From: CAYOHG01 sp964465125
GTDB taxonomy: Bacteria > Planctomycetota > Phycisphaerae > UBA1845 > Fen-1342
Direction: 5' to 3'
Length of the DNA: 64,000 nucleotides
Assembly: GCA_964465125.1 (NCBI GenBank)
Contig: CAYXIO010000005.1
Location: 1-64,000, forward strand
Shown: piece after piece, positions 36,133 through 44,968 of the stretch
Layout: the number at the start of each line of letters is the position of its first letter
Position numbering within the stretch: position 1 is the first letter of the stretch
The notes under the pieces: model-generated
What the model was told of the DNA's origin: nothing
Seen by the model: the letters and a program-made list of their open reading frames with translations, nothing else
Databases searched by the model: none
Position numbers and translations under genes: made by a program

Positions 36133-38685
36133 ATGCGAACCATGACCCAGTCACCGCCCAGCCAGACTCGTTCTCCCTCGCCGGACGCCGCCCGGCTGAT
36201 GGAGTTGTTCCGATATCACGTGCACTACACCCAGGGGAAACACTGGGAAGGCGCGACGCAACGCGATCTGTTCGTCAGCCTGGGCTACGCGGTGCGCGAC
36301 CTGGTGATGGACCGCAAGATCGCCACGCAGACGGCCTACGCGGTCGAGAACGCGCGGCGCGTGTACTACCTCTCGCTCGAATACCTGATCGGGCAGTCGC
36401 TGCGCAACAATCTGGTCAACCTGGGCCTGTACGAGGACATCGAGCGCGAGCTCGCCACGGTCGGCGTGGGCCTCGACGCGCTCTGCGACAGCGAGCCCGA
36501 CGCCGGGCTGGGCAACGGCGGCCTCGGCCGCCTGGGCGCGTGCTTCATCGACTCGCTGGCCACGCTCGGCTATCCCGCCTACGCCTACGGCATCCGCTAC
36601 GAGTACGGCATGTTCGAGCAGCGGATCGAGAACGGCTGGCAGGTCGAGCATCCCGACTACTGGCTGCGTTTCGGAACGCCGTGGGAGACCGAGCGGCCCG
36701 AGTTCACGGTGCCGGTGCGTCTCTACGGCCGCGTCGTCGATGCCTCACCCGACGACGCGAGCGAGCTTCACCCGGCCCGCTGGGCGGATGCGCGCACCGT
36801 GCTCGGCGTGCCCTACGACATGCCGGTGGTCGGCTTCGGCAACAACACCGTCAATCTGCTGCGGCTGTGGTCGGCGCGGACCGCCGAGGGATTCGACCTG
36901 GACGCCTTCAATCGCGGCGGCTACGTCGAGGCCGTCCGCAACCAGGCGACCAGCGAGACGATCTCGAAGGTGCTCTATCCCAACGACAACAACGAGATGG
37001 GTAAAGAGCTGCGTCTCGTGCAGCAGTATTTCTTTGTGGCCTGCACGATCGCCGACATCCTGCGGCGCTACGACCGCACGAACGACGATCTGGAGTCGCT
37101 CCCCGACAAGGTGGTGATGCAGCTCAACGACACGCATCCCAGCATCGCCGTGGCCGAGCTGATGCGCGTCCTGGTCGACGAGCGGCGGCTGCCCTGGCGC
37201 CGGGCCTGGGAGCTGACCAGCGCGACGTTCAACTACACCAACCACACGCTGATGCCCGAGGCGCTGGAGGTCTGGCCGGTCGGGCTGCTGGGGCGCGTGC
37301 TGCCGCGCCATTTGCAGCTCATCTACCAGATCAACCGCGTTTTTCTGCGCGACGTGGTGGAGCGCCGCTGGCCCGGCGACGTCAACCGCGTGGCGCGACT
37401 CTCGCTCGTGCAGGAGCACCCCCAGAAAGCGATCCGCATGGCCCACCTGGCCATCGTCGGGAGCCGGCGCGTCAACGGCGTCGCCCGGCTGCACAGCGAC
37501 CTGGTGCGCAGCACGCTCGTCCCCGATTTCGCCGAGCTCTGGCCGGAAAAGTTCATCAACGTGACCAACGGCGTCACGCCGCGCCGCTGGCTACGCATGT
37601 GCAACCCGGGCCTGGCGGCGATCATCAGCCGGCGGATCGGCGAGGACTGGATCCGCGACCTTTCGCAATTGCGCCGCCTCGAACCTCTGGCCGACGATCC
37701 GCAGTTCCAGCAGGAGGTGGGCGCGGTCAAGCGCGAGAACAAGCGCCGCTGCGCCGACTGGCTGCACTCCACGCACGCCATCCACCCGAGCCCGGATGCG
37801 ATCTTCGACGTGCAGGTGAAGCGCCTGCACGAATACAAGCGCCAGTTGCTCAACATCCTCGCCGTCATTCACCGCTACCAGCACATCCGGCTCAACCCCG
37901 CCGAGCGCGTCGCGCCGCGCGTCGTCCTGTTCGGGGCCAAGGCCGCTCCCGCTTACACCCGCGCCAAGCTGATCATCAAGCTGATCAACGAGGTCGCGCG
38001 CGTGATCAACGCAGACGCCACCCTCGGCGATCGCCTGAAGGTGATCTTCGTGCCGGACTACCGCGTTTCCGTGGCGGAGCGCCTGATTCCCGCGGCGGAT
38101 CTCTCCGAGCAGATTTCGACCGCAGGCACCGAGGCCAGCGGGACCGGGAACATGAAGTTCGCGATGAACGGCGCGCTGACCATCGGCACGCTGGACGGCG
38201 CCAACATCGAGATCCGCGAGGCGGTCGGGGCGGACAACTTCTTCGACTTCGGGATGACCGCCGACCAGGTCGTCGCGGCGCGGCCCGGCTACGACCCGCG
38301 GGCCGTTCTGGCGGCCCATCCGGCGCTGCGCGCCGCGGTCGATTCGCTTCGCGACGGGACGTTCAGCCGGAACGACCGCGGACTCTTCGAGCCGCTGGTT
38401 CAAAGCGTGCTCAGCCCGCACGATCCTTACATGGTCCTGGCCGACCTGCCCGCCTACCTCGAAGCCCAGGCGCGCGTGGATGCGCTCTGGCACAATCCCG
38501 CGGAGTGGGCGCGGCACTCGATTCTCAACATCGCGCGGGTCGGGCATTTCTCCAGCGACCGCGCCATCCGCGAATACGCCGAGCGCGTCTGGTCGCTGCG
38601 GCCCATGACGGTCGCGGTGGCGCCCGGGCTGATTCCGTCACCCGCGCTGTCGCAAGTGCTGTACTTCCCGGGCGCAAGGCGCTGA
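36133..38685 (+). CDS. glgP: Glycogen/alpha-glucan phosphorylase
   Basis: An 850-residue enzyme that releases glucose-1-phosphate from glycogen. ARRVYYLSLEYLIGQSLRNN, DAGLGNGGLGRLGACFIDS and NDTHPSIAVAELMR are typical. The pyridoxal-phosphate lysine is in EASGTGNMKFAMNGA (about residue 678). Length is normal for the family. There is no clear SD at ATG 36133; the in-frame ATG at 36142 is equally possible. It follows the NtrC-type gene by 139 bp on the same strand and ends convergent to the RidA gene. No other glycogen gene is nearby. Confidence 0.95.
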   Translation: MRTMTQSPPSQTRSPSPDAARLMELFRYHVHYTQGKHWEGATQRDLFVSLGYAVRDLVMDRKIATQTAYAVENARRVYYLSLEYLIGQSLRNNLVNLGLYEDIERELATVGVGLDALCDSEPDAGLGNGGLGRLGACFIDSLATLGYPAYAYGIRYEYGMFEQRIENGWQVEHPDYWLRFGTPWETERPEFTVPVRLYGRVVDASPDDASELHPARWADARTVLGVPYDMPVVGFGNNTVNLLRLWSARTAEGFDLDAFNRGGYVEAVRNQATSETISKVLYPNDNNEMGKELRLVQQYFFVACTIADILRRYDRTNDDLESLPDKVVMQLNDTHPSIAVAELMRVLVDERRLPWRRAWELTSATFNYTNHTLMPEALEVWPVGLLGRVLPRHLQLIYQINRVFLRDVVERRWPGDVNRVARLSLVQEHPQKAIRMAHLAIVGSRRVNGVARLHSDLVRSTLVPDFAELWPEKFINVTNGVTPRRWLRMCNPGLAAIISRRIGEDWIRDLSQLRRLEPLADDPQFQQEVGAVKRENKRRCADWLHSTHAIHPSPDAIFDVQVKRLHEYKRQLLNILAVIHRYQHIRLNPAERVAPRVVLFGAKAAPAYTRAKLIIKLINEVARVINADATLGDRLKVIFVPDYRVSVAERLIPAADLSEQISTAGTEASGTGNMKFAMNGALTIGTLDGANIEIREAVGADNFFDFGMTADQVVAARPGYDPRAVLAAHPALRAAVDSLRDGTFSRNDRGLFEPLVQSVLSPHDPYMVLADLPAYLEAQARVDALWHNPAEWARHSILNIARVGHFSSDRAIREYAERVWSLRPMTVAVAPGLIPSPALSQVLYFPGARR

Positions 38686-38776
38686 ACCAGGAGGAAGGTC
38701 GAATAGCGAGTCGCGCGTCAGGATCGGCCTGCGCCGACCACCCTCTGTCCCTTCGTCGCTTCCCCTGCCTTGCGCG

Positions 38777-39163
38777 CTACTCGACGACCGCGTCCACCTC
38801 GATCTCGATCAGCATCTGCGGGTCGATCAGGCGGCTGACCTCGACCATCGTCACGCACGGCCGGTGATCGCCGAAGAATTCGCGATGCGCCTGACCGAAT
38901 TCCTCCCAGCGCGAGATGTCGGTCACGTAGAGCCGGCTGCGCAGGATGTGCGTGCGCGCGGCGCCAAGCTTTTGCAGCGCCGCTTCGATGATTTCGAAAC
39001 AGCGGCGCGCCTGCGCCGTGGCGTCTCCCGGTGCGACCGTCTTTCCGTCGGCGCCGACCGGCGCGGTGCCGGTGACGAAGATGAGGTTGCCGGTCCGCAG
39101 GGCGCGGCAATAGCCGACCCGCTCCTCCCAGGGTGCCCCGGAAAAGACCCGCTGGATGGACAT
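38777..39163 (-). CDS. RidA family protein (enamine/imine deaminase-like)
   Basis: A 128-residue RidA/YjgF/YER057c/UK114 fold. GNLIFVTGTAPVG, the catalytic-type Arg in RSRLYVTDISRW (about 77), and CVTMVEVSRL with IEIEVDAVV at the end are the family landmarks. These trimers hydrolyse reactive enamines such as 2-aminoacrylate. It lies last in a leftward row after rho, 36 bp downstream. Confidence 0.88.
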   Translation of the reverse strand: MSIQRVFSGAPWEERVGYCRALRTGNLIFVTGTAPVGADGKTVAPGDATAQARRCFEIIEAALQKLGAARTHILRSRLYVTDISRWEEFGQAHREFFGDHRPCVTMVEVSRLIDPQMLIEIEVDAVVE

Positions 39164-39199
39164 GGGATCGACCCTCGCCGAGCGGACGCACCGCCGCGC

Positions 39200-40411
39200 T
39201 CAGACCACGCGCAGGTCCGCCAGGAAATCCGCAAGCGACTTGTACTTGTCCATCCGCTCGACCAGCGTAGTGATCTGCTTGGCCGGCGGCAGGTCGTTCA
39301 ACTGCCGCCGCAGCATGGCCACCTTTCGCAGCGTCTCCGCGTCCCAGAGCTTTTCTTCCTTGCGCGTGCCCGACTCGTTCAGGTTGACCGCCGGCCAGAT
39401 GCGCATGTTGGCCAGCTCGCGGTCGAGGGCGAGCTCCATGTTGCCGGTGCCCTTGAATTCCTGAAAGATGAACTCGTCGGCCCGGCTGCCGGTCTGCACC
39501 AGCGCGGTTCCGATGATGGTGAGCGAGCCCCCGCCCTCGATGTTCCGGGCGGCGCCGAAGATCTGCTTGGGCTCTTGCAGGGCGCGGATGTCGAGCCCGC
39601 CGGTCATGGTGCGGCCGCTGCTGCCGACGAAGCTGTTGAACGCGCGGCCCAGCCGCGTGATGGAATCCAGTAGCACAACGACGTGCCGGCCCAGCTCGAC
39701 CAGCCGCTTGGCGCGCTCGGTCACCAGCCGCGCCACGCGCACGTGGCTGAACACATCCAGGTCGTTGCTGCTGGCGATCACGTCGCCGCGCACGTTCCGC
39801 CGCATCTCGGTCACTTCTTCCGGCCGCTCGTCGACCAGCAGGACGATCATGTAGGCGCCCGGGTGGTTTTCGGCGACGCCGTGGGCGATCTGCTGGAGCA
39901 GGACGGTTTTGCCGGTTCGCGGGGGCGCGACGATCAGGGCGCGCTGCCCGAGGCCGATCGGCGCAAAGAGCTCGACCACGCGAACGCTGGTGGGGCCGCC
40001 GGGCGTGTCAAAGCGCAGCCGCTGCGTGGGATCGATGGCGATCGTGTCGTTCAGCGGGGTCGGGGGCGACCACTTCTCGGCGGGCGTGTCATGCACCTTG
40101 ACGATGCGGAGCGTTCCGGCCGAGTGCGGGCCGCGGCGCTTGTCGGGCTCGACCGTTCCGGCCAGCCATTCGCCGCCGCGCAGCGCGAGCTTGCGGATCG
40201 CGTCCGGGCTGACCTGCGGATCGGCGGGGCGCGCGACGAGGTGGCGCTTCAGGTCGCGCAGGAAGGCGCCGCCTTTCTCCATGATCTCGAGCACCCCCTC
40301 GACCAACGGGTGGTCGGCCGGGGCGCTGCTGCCTGTCGCGGGGGCGGGATTCGCCGATGCTCGGCGAGACGGATTGGACAAGTGAGAACCTCCAGAAAAC
40401 CGATCAGCCAT
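39200..40411 (-). CDS. rho: Transcription termination factor Rho
   Basis: A 403-residue hexameric RNA helicase. The RNA-binding domain begins GVLEIMEKGGAFLRDLKRHL; the ATPase has Walker A VAPPRTGKTVLLQQIA, LLVDERPEEVTEMRR, Walker B VVVLLDSITRL, and the SGGLD-like TGGLDIRALQ loop. The N-terminus is short compared with many planctomycete Rho proteins. ATG 40411 has AAGG upstream; TTG 40381 has a stronger GGAGG 7 nt before it and may be the real start. The frame open to 40603 is rejected. Confidence 0.94.
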   Translation of the reverse strand: MADRFSGGSHLSNPSRRASANPAPATGSSAPADHPLVEGVLEIMEKGGAFLRDLKRHLVARPADPQVSPDAIRKLALRGGEWLAGTVEPDKRRGPHSAGTLRIVKVHDTPAEKWSPPTPLNDTIAIDPTQRLRFDTPGGPTSVRVVELFAPIGLGQRALIVAPPRTGKTVLLQQIAHGVAENHPGAYMIVLLVDERPEEVTEMRRNVRGDVIASSNDLDVFSHVRVARLVTERAKRLVELGRHVVVLLDSITRLGRAFNSFVGSSGRTMTGGLDIRALQEPKQIFGAARNIEGGGSLTIIGTALVQTGSRADEFIFQEFKGTGNMELALDRELANMRIWPAVNLNESGTRKEEKLWDAETLRKVAMLRRQLNDLPPAKQITTLVERMDKYKSLADFLADLRVV

Positions 40412-40656
40412 CGCAGCCTTGAGCCGTCGCGCTCCCAAGCTCGCGCGACAAACCGCCCGGCGAGGGGAAAACCTCCGTAAAGCCCGCAGCGAATGGCTCG
40501 TGACAGCCAACTCAGACAGATTGCGTGGAGCACCAACGTACGCCGGAACCGTCACGGGTGGGGGCGGTCCGCCGCGACACACGCGGCCGGCGGATCGGGT
40601 CATGCCGGCGACGCAATGTGGCAGTGTAGCGGGCCGGGCCGCGGGTGGCTACGCGC

Positions 40657-41448
40657 CTAGCCCGCGGCGGCCACCGGGTTGGCCAGCCGGCCGATTCCGT
40701 CAATCTCGACTTCCACCCGATCGCCGGCGCGCAGGTACACAGGCGGATTCCGCGCCGCGCCGACGCCTTCGGGCGTGCCCGTCAGAATCAGCGTACCCGG
40801 CAGCAGCGTGAACTGCTGCGACAGATAGCTGATCAGCCGGACGCACGAGTGAATCATCTGGCTGCTGCGCGCGTCCTGGCGAAGCTCGCCGTTGACGCGC
40901 GTGCGCACGCGGCAGTCATTCGGATCGAACTCGTCCGGCGTGACGATCCACGGTCCGAGCGGGCAGAACGTGTCGAATCCCTTGGCGCGGGCCCACTGCT
41001 TGTCGCTTTTCTGGCAATCGCGCGCCGAAACGTCGTTGGCGCAGGTGAAGCCCAGCACGCAGTCCAGCGCCTCCGATTCGGACACGTCGCGGGCGCGGCG
41101 CCCGATCACGATGACCAGCTCGCCCTCGTAGTCGACCCGCTCCGGCGCGCTGCGCGGCAGCACGATCGGTTGTTCAGGATCGAGCAGCGCCGTCGTGGGC
41201 TTCTGGAAGATCAGCGGCTGCTCGGGCGCGACGTTGCCGAACTCCTCGGCGTGCGCCCGGTAATTGCGCCCGATGCAGAAGATGTTCGGCGGCTCCAGCG
41301 GCGCCAGCAGCCGCCGCACGTCGACGCTGGCGGAGCCGGGCTGGGGCCGGGCGAACAGGTCGCCTTGCAGCGGCCTGGCTCGATGTTCCGACTCCATCGC
41401 GGCGTAGCCGACGCGACCGTCCGAAGCTTCGATTCTCGCGATTCGCAT
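40657..41448 (-). CDS. Fumarylacetoacetate hydrolase (FAH) family protein
   Basis: A 263-residue enzyme of the FAH superfamily, which acts on 2-keto acids or acylpyruvates with a divalent metal. The metal ligands lie in VDYEGELVIVIGRRARD (Glu residues near 118-120) and the downstream CANDVSARDCQKS; AKGFDTFCPLGPWIV and TGTPEGVGAARNP are family signatures. The N-terminal 60 residues are the usual short lid domain. ATG 41448 has AGGAGA upstream; a spurious frame extends to 43035. Substrate not predictable. Confidence 0.88.
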   Translation of the reverse strand: MRIARIEASDGRVGYAAMESEHRARPLQGDLFARPQPGSASVDVRRLLAPLEPPNIFCIGRNYRAHAEEFGNVAPEQPLIFQKPTTALLDPEQPIVLPRSAPERVDYEGELVIVIGRRARDVSESEALDCVLGFTCANDVSARDCQKSDKQWARAKGFDTFCPLGPWIVTPDEFDPNDCRVRTRVNGELRQDARSSQMIHSCVRLISYLSQQFTLLPGTLILTGTPEGVGAARNPPVYLRAGDRVEVEIDGIGRLANPVAAAG

Positions 41449-41619
41449 TCGCCGTCTCCTGCGACAGGCCGCGGGGTAGCATAGGGCCGCCGGCGTTGCG
41501 CGGGGAGCGGCCGCGGGTCTGTCCGCGGCCGGTTCGAATCGGTACGATTCCGTCATCGCGGGGTTCGCCGGCGAACCTGCCCCAGTGCGTTCGCCCCTTC
41601 GACGCGGAGATCGCGGCGC

Positions 41620-43086
41620 GTGCATCGTTTCCTCTGGTTTCCACCTGCCGACATCCCCGCGCCTGACCGGCTGCGCGGCGCGCACCTGGTGGGCGCCGAC
41701 GGAGTTGCGGTGCGCGGTGAGACGCGGGCCGACGCCGGCGCGATCAACTGCACCACGCGTTCGACCGACGCGATCGGCCTGTCGCTGCTCTGGCCGGTCC
41801 GCGGCCGCGGGCTGGTTCAGCTCGAAACCACGCGTCTGCTGCCGCGCGAGGAGCCGTACCACCTGCACATCGAGCTGGCGCGGCAGCGGCTGCTTCGGCT
41901 GAGCATCAAGCGCGAGGAATGGGGCCTGTACGACTACGCCGGCATGGAGTCGATCGGGGAGCTGATCGACAAGGCCCGCGACGCGTTCAGCGCGGCTCTG
42001 GAGAGCATGGACGACCCGCCGCGCGCCGCCGGCCTTGCGGACGAGTCGCTGATGCACGGGCTGGCCGCGTCGGACGAGATGTGCCGGTTTCATGCCGGCG
42101 TGTTTCTGGGCCGTCGGCAGCAGTCCAACGGATTCTCGCGCGGGTTCCTGGGCGTTGCGCTGCCGGCCGCCACGCCCCCGAAGCTGGTCGGCGCCGGTCT
42201 CAACAAGGTGTTCGACCACGTCCGACTGCCGCTCGCGTGGCGCGATCTTCAGCCCAAGGAGCAGGGCGCCAGCTTCGAGAAGTACGACGCGCTGGTCAAG
42301 GCCGCCGTCGCCGCGCGCCTGACGATCCGCGGCGGGCCGTTGCTGAATCTCGGCGTGCAGGCCGTCCCCGACTGGATGTACCTCTACGAGAACGACTACG
42401 AGTCCCTCGCCGACTTCGCCAAGGAGCACATCCGCCGAACGGTGCAGCGCTATGCGAGCAAGATCAGCTCCTGGGTCGCGGTCAGCGGCTTGCACGCGGA
42501 CAGCGTCTTTCCGCTGACCTTTGAGCAGGTGATCGACCTGACCCGCCTCGCGGTGACGACCGTCAAGCAGGCCGCGCCGCGCGCCAACGCGATCGTCGGC
42601 CTGACGCAGCCGTGGGGCGAATACTACGCGCGCAACCAGCAGACCATCCCGCCGCTGCTCTACGCCGAGATGGTGGTGCAAAGCGCGATTCCGTTCGACG
42701 CGTTCGGGCTGCAACTGCTGCTCGGCATCGACAGCGACGGGTTCCGCATGCGCGACCTGCTTCAGATCGGGGCGCTGGTCGATCGGCTGGCCAACCTCGG
42801 CAAGGTCCTGCACGTCACCGCGATTGCCGTGCCTTCGAAGGAGCAGAACGGCGGCCACTGGCTCGAACCCTGGTCCGAGGGCGCGCAGGCCGATTGGCTG
42901 GCCGCGCTGTGCGAAGTCCTGCTCAGCCGACCCTACGTCGAAAGTGTCTGCCTGCACGCCCTGACCGACCCGCTCAGCAGCATTCCGCACGGCGGACTGG
43001 TGCGCGACGACCTGACGCCCAAGCCGGCGCTGCAACGCCTCGCCAAGCTGCGCGGCGCGCTGACCGGCGAAGTCCGGAAGTCATGA
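41620..43086 (+). CDS. GH10-like (xylanase fold) protein apparently lacking both catalytic glutamates
   Basis: A 488-residue protein with an N-terminal beta-rich domain (1-140) and a TIM-barrel resembling GH10 from about 170. Landmarks in order: FDHVRLPLAWRDLQPKEQGA, GGPLLNLGVQAVPDWMY, ISSWVAVSGLH, IPFDAFGLQLL, KVLHVTAIAVPSK and DDLTPKPALQRL. In active GH10 enzymes the third is WDVVNE and the fifth is TELD; here both Glu positions hold other residues (Ser/Gly and Ala). It is probably a pseudoenzyme or binding protein. It starts at GTG 41620 (GGAG upstream), has no signal peptide, and its stop overlaps the next start. Confidence 0.68.
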   Translation: MHRFLWFPPADIPAPDRLRGAHLVGADGVAVRGETRADAGAINCTTRSTDAIGLSLLWPVRGRGLVQLETTRLLPREEPYHLHIELARQRLLRLSIKREEWGLYDYAGMESIGELIDKARDAFSAALESMDDPPRAAGLADESLMHGLAASDEMCRFHAGVFLGRRQQSNGFSRGFLGVALPAATPPKLVGAGLNKVFDHVRLPLAWRDLQPKEQGASFEKYDALVKAAVAARLTIRGGPLLNLGVQAVPDWMYLYENDYESLADFAKEHIRRTVQRYASKISSWVAVSGLHADSVFPLTFEQVIDLTRLAVTTVKQAAPRANAIVGLTQPWGEYYARNQQTIPPLLYAEMVVQSAIPFDAFGLQLLLGIDSDGFRMRDLLQIGALVDRLANLGKVLHVTAIAVPSKEQNGGHWLEPWSEGAQADWLAALCEVLLSRPYVESVCLHALTDPLSSIPHGGLVRDDLTPKPALQRLAKLRGALTGEVRKS

Positions 43087-43466
43087 GTACAACGGATCCG
43101 CATTCGACGCCCGCGCAGCGGGTTCCCGCCACGCGATCCAGCGCCGTGTTGCTGGTTGCGTTTTCGCTCGGCGGCCTTGCGCTGGCCTCGGCGATCCTCA
43201 ACCGAGACGCTCGGCCACGCGATCTGGACGCGCGCTGGCGGATCAACCCCAACATCGCCAGCCTCGCCGAACTCGAGCTGCTGCCGGGAATTGGCCCGAC
43301 GCTGGCGGCGAACATCATCGAATACCGAGAATCGGCCCCGCAGCGCCCGGCGTTCAAGCAACCCTCCGACCTGGACGCGGTCTCACGCATCGGCCCCGTG
43401 ATCATTGAGCGGCTGGGCGCGTTTCTCACGTTCGACGAGCCGGGGGCGCCGGCAGACCGACCATGA
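43083..43466 (+). CDS. ComEA-like helix-hairpin-helix protein
   Basis: A 127-residue protein: a membrane anchor (AVLLVAFSLGGLALASAIL, about 20-40) then a double helix-hairpin-helix, INPNIASLAELELLPGIGPT and DAVSRIGPVIIERL. ComEA proteins hold DNA outside the inner membrane during uptake, but this small form is common outside competent species. It is coupled at both ends by ATGA overlaps (43083-43086 and 43463-43466) to the GH10-like gene and manA. Confidence 0.82.
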   Translation: MSTTDPHSTPAQRVPATRSSAVLLVAFSLGGLALASAILNRDARPRDLDARWRINPNIASLAELELLPGIGPTLAANIIEYRESAPQRPAFKQPSDLDAVSRIGPVIIERLGAFLTFDEPGAPADRP

Positions 43467-44452
43467 ATCCCCTGCCGGTTCTTTTCGAGCCGAACTACAA
43501 AGCCCGGCCCTGGGGGGGCGACAAGCTAGCCGCGCTCTTCGGCCGGCCGCTTCCGCCGGGGCAGCCGATCGGCGAGTTGTGGGGACTTTCGTCGTTGCCG
43601 GGGGACGAAACGCGCGTGGCGCGCGGTCCGCTTGCGGGTAAGACCCTGCGCGAGCTGCGAACGCTCTGGGGCGACACGCTCGGGCCCGCCGACGACACCG
43701 GCGGCTTTCCGCTGCTGATCAAGTTCCTCGACGCACGCGAGAACCTGAGCGTGCAGGTGCATCCGAGCCCGGTCGCCGGCGAGCCGGATTCCGCCAGCGG
43801 CGTCAAGCACGAAGGCTGGTACGTGGTCGACGCCGCGCCGCATGCCCGGCTGCTTCTTGGACTGACCCCCGGAGTCGGCCGAGAGGCCGTGCGCGACGCC
43901 GCGGGAAGCGCCCGCATCGTCGAGCACCTCCAGAGCCGGCCGGCACGCGCCGGCGATTGGTTCTATCTTCCCAGCGGCACGCCGCACGCGCTCGGCGCCG
44001 GCCTCGTCGTGGTCGAGGTGCAGACGACGTCCGACGTTACCTATCGCCTGTTCGACTGGGACCGCGTGGGGCCCGACGGACATCCGCGCCCACTGCACAT
44101 TTCCCAGGCGCTCGCCAACCTGCGTGATGACGTGCCGGAATCTGAAATCCGCCCGATCGCGCGGCCGCTGACGGCGCCGGCGGGAGTCCGCCGGTGTCTG
44201 CTCGACTGTCCGGCCTTCACGCTTGCGCATGCGACGTGCGACCCTGCGCGTTGGTCCGAGGCAGCGCCGGCGGCGACCGTGTGGATCATGCTTCGCGGGC
44301 GCGGCGCGCTCGGGACGCGCCGCGACCCCCTCCCCTTCGCGCCAGGTGACGTCCTGTTGCTGCCCGGCGGCGGCCCCTACCCCGTCCAAATCGAGCGCTC
44401 GGCGGAGTGGCTGATCGCGCAGCCGTACCCGCGACCCGCGAAATCGGCTTGA
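43463..44452 (+). CDS. manA: Mannose-6-phosphate isomerase, class I-type
   Basis: A 329-residue cupin enzyme interconverting fructose-6-P and mannose-6-P with zinc. FEPNYKARPWGGDKLAALFG opens it; LLIKFLDARENLSVQVHPSP carries zinc ligands (Gln, His), KHEGWYVVDAAP gives the Glu ligand, and DWFYLPSGTPHALGAGL the last His. FAPGDVLLLPGG near the end is the C-terminal cupin. It is the third gene of a coupled operon, which suggests mannose metabolism linked to the GH10-like product. Confidence 0.92.
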   Translation: MNPLPVLFEPNYKARPWGGDKLAALFGRPLPPGQPIGELWGLSSLPGDETRVARGPLAGKTLRELRTLWGDTLGPADDTGGFPLLIKFLDARENLSVQVHPSPVAGEPDSASGVKHEGWYVVDAAPHARLLLGLTPGVGREAVRDAAGSARIVEHLQSRPARAGDWFYLPSGTPHALGAGLVVVEVQTTSDVTYRLFDWDRVGPDGHPRPLHISQALANLRDDVPESEIRPIARPLTAPAGVRRCLLDCPAFTLAHATCDPARWSEAAPAATVWIMLRGRGALGTRRDPLPFAPGDVLLLPGGGPYPVQIERSAEWLIAQPYPRPAKSA

Positions 44453-44487
44453 TTTCCACCTTGCGCGTGCGAGAATCAGTGATACAG

Positions 44488-44506
44488 CGGCGGGAGGGCC
44501 CCGCCG
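44488..44506 (+). terminator. GC hairpin after manA
   Basis: CGGCGGG and CCCGCCG pair over a 5-nt loop (AGGGC). No U tract follows, so it may be a terminator remnant or 5' UTR structure of the next gene. Confidence 0.3.
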
Positions 44507-44546
44507 TGCTGGAACCGTCCGCCCCCAAAACGCGTTCCCGGCGACA

Positions 44547-44924
44547 ATGCTCAGCACCCTCAGCCGAGTTCTGCACAGCGCCCGCGAGACCCGCGATGCG
44601 TGGTTGTTGTTGGCGCGCGACAAGCTCGTCGCGCTCGTCCATGCCACGCGCGAGCGCGGCGGCGTCCGACGCTGGGCCGGGCCGGTCTCGGCCGGAGTCA
44701 TCGTGCTGATCTGCGGCGTTCTGGCGGTGCAGGGAATCGCCAGCCTGCGCGGCATGCCGTCGGCATCGAAGCGGCAGGCGACGCTGCGCTGCTCTGCGTG
44801 CATGCGCAGCTACACGCTTACGGCCGCCGAGCTCGCGCACATGCAGCAGCGCAATAACAAGTATCGCTGCCCGGGCTGCGACAACTACTCCGCGAGCGTG
44901 CAGCGGTCGCCCTACTCACCCTGA
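44547..44924 (+). CDS. Small membrane protein with C-terminal zinc ribbon
   Basis: A 125-residue protein: a basic, amphipathic N-terminal region (1-45), one membrane helix (AGVIVLICGVLAVQGIASL, about 48-66), then a ribbon with CSAC (about 82-85) and CPGCDNY (about 109-115). Function unknown. It lies 45 bp before the prepilin-like gene on the same strand and could belong to the same transcript. The SD is weak. Confidence 0.6.
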   Translation: MLSTLSRVLHSARETRDAWLLLARDKLVALVHATRERGGVRRWAGPVSAGVIVLICGVLAVQGIASLRGMPSASKRQATLRCSACMRSYTLTAAELAHMQQRNNKYRCPGCDNYSASVQRSPYSP

Positions 44925-44968
44925 GTCGACGGGACCGAGATCAGCTCCGCCCCCCGGGGAAAACTCTC

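Noticed and set aside
39200..40603. Longer Rho N-terminus starting at 40603
   Set aside because: No SD at 40603, and the extra residues are Arg/Pro-rich and unlike any Rho N-terminal domain.
40657..43035. A 792-codon frame containing the FAH-family protein
   Set aside because: Only the 263 codons from 41448 match FAH and have an SD. The upstream part is antisense to the GH10-like gene.
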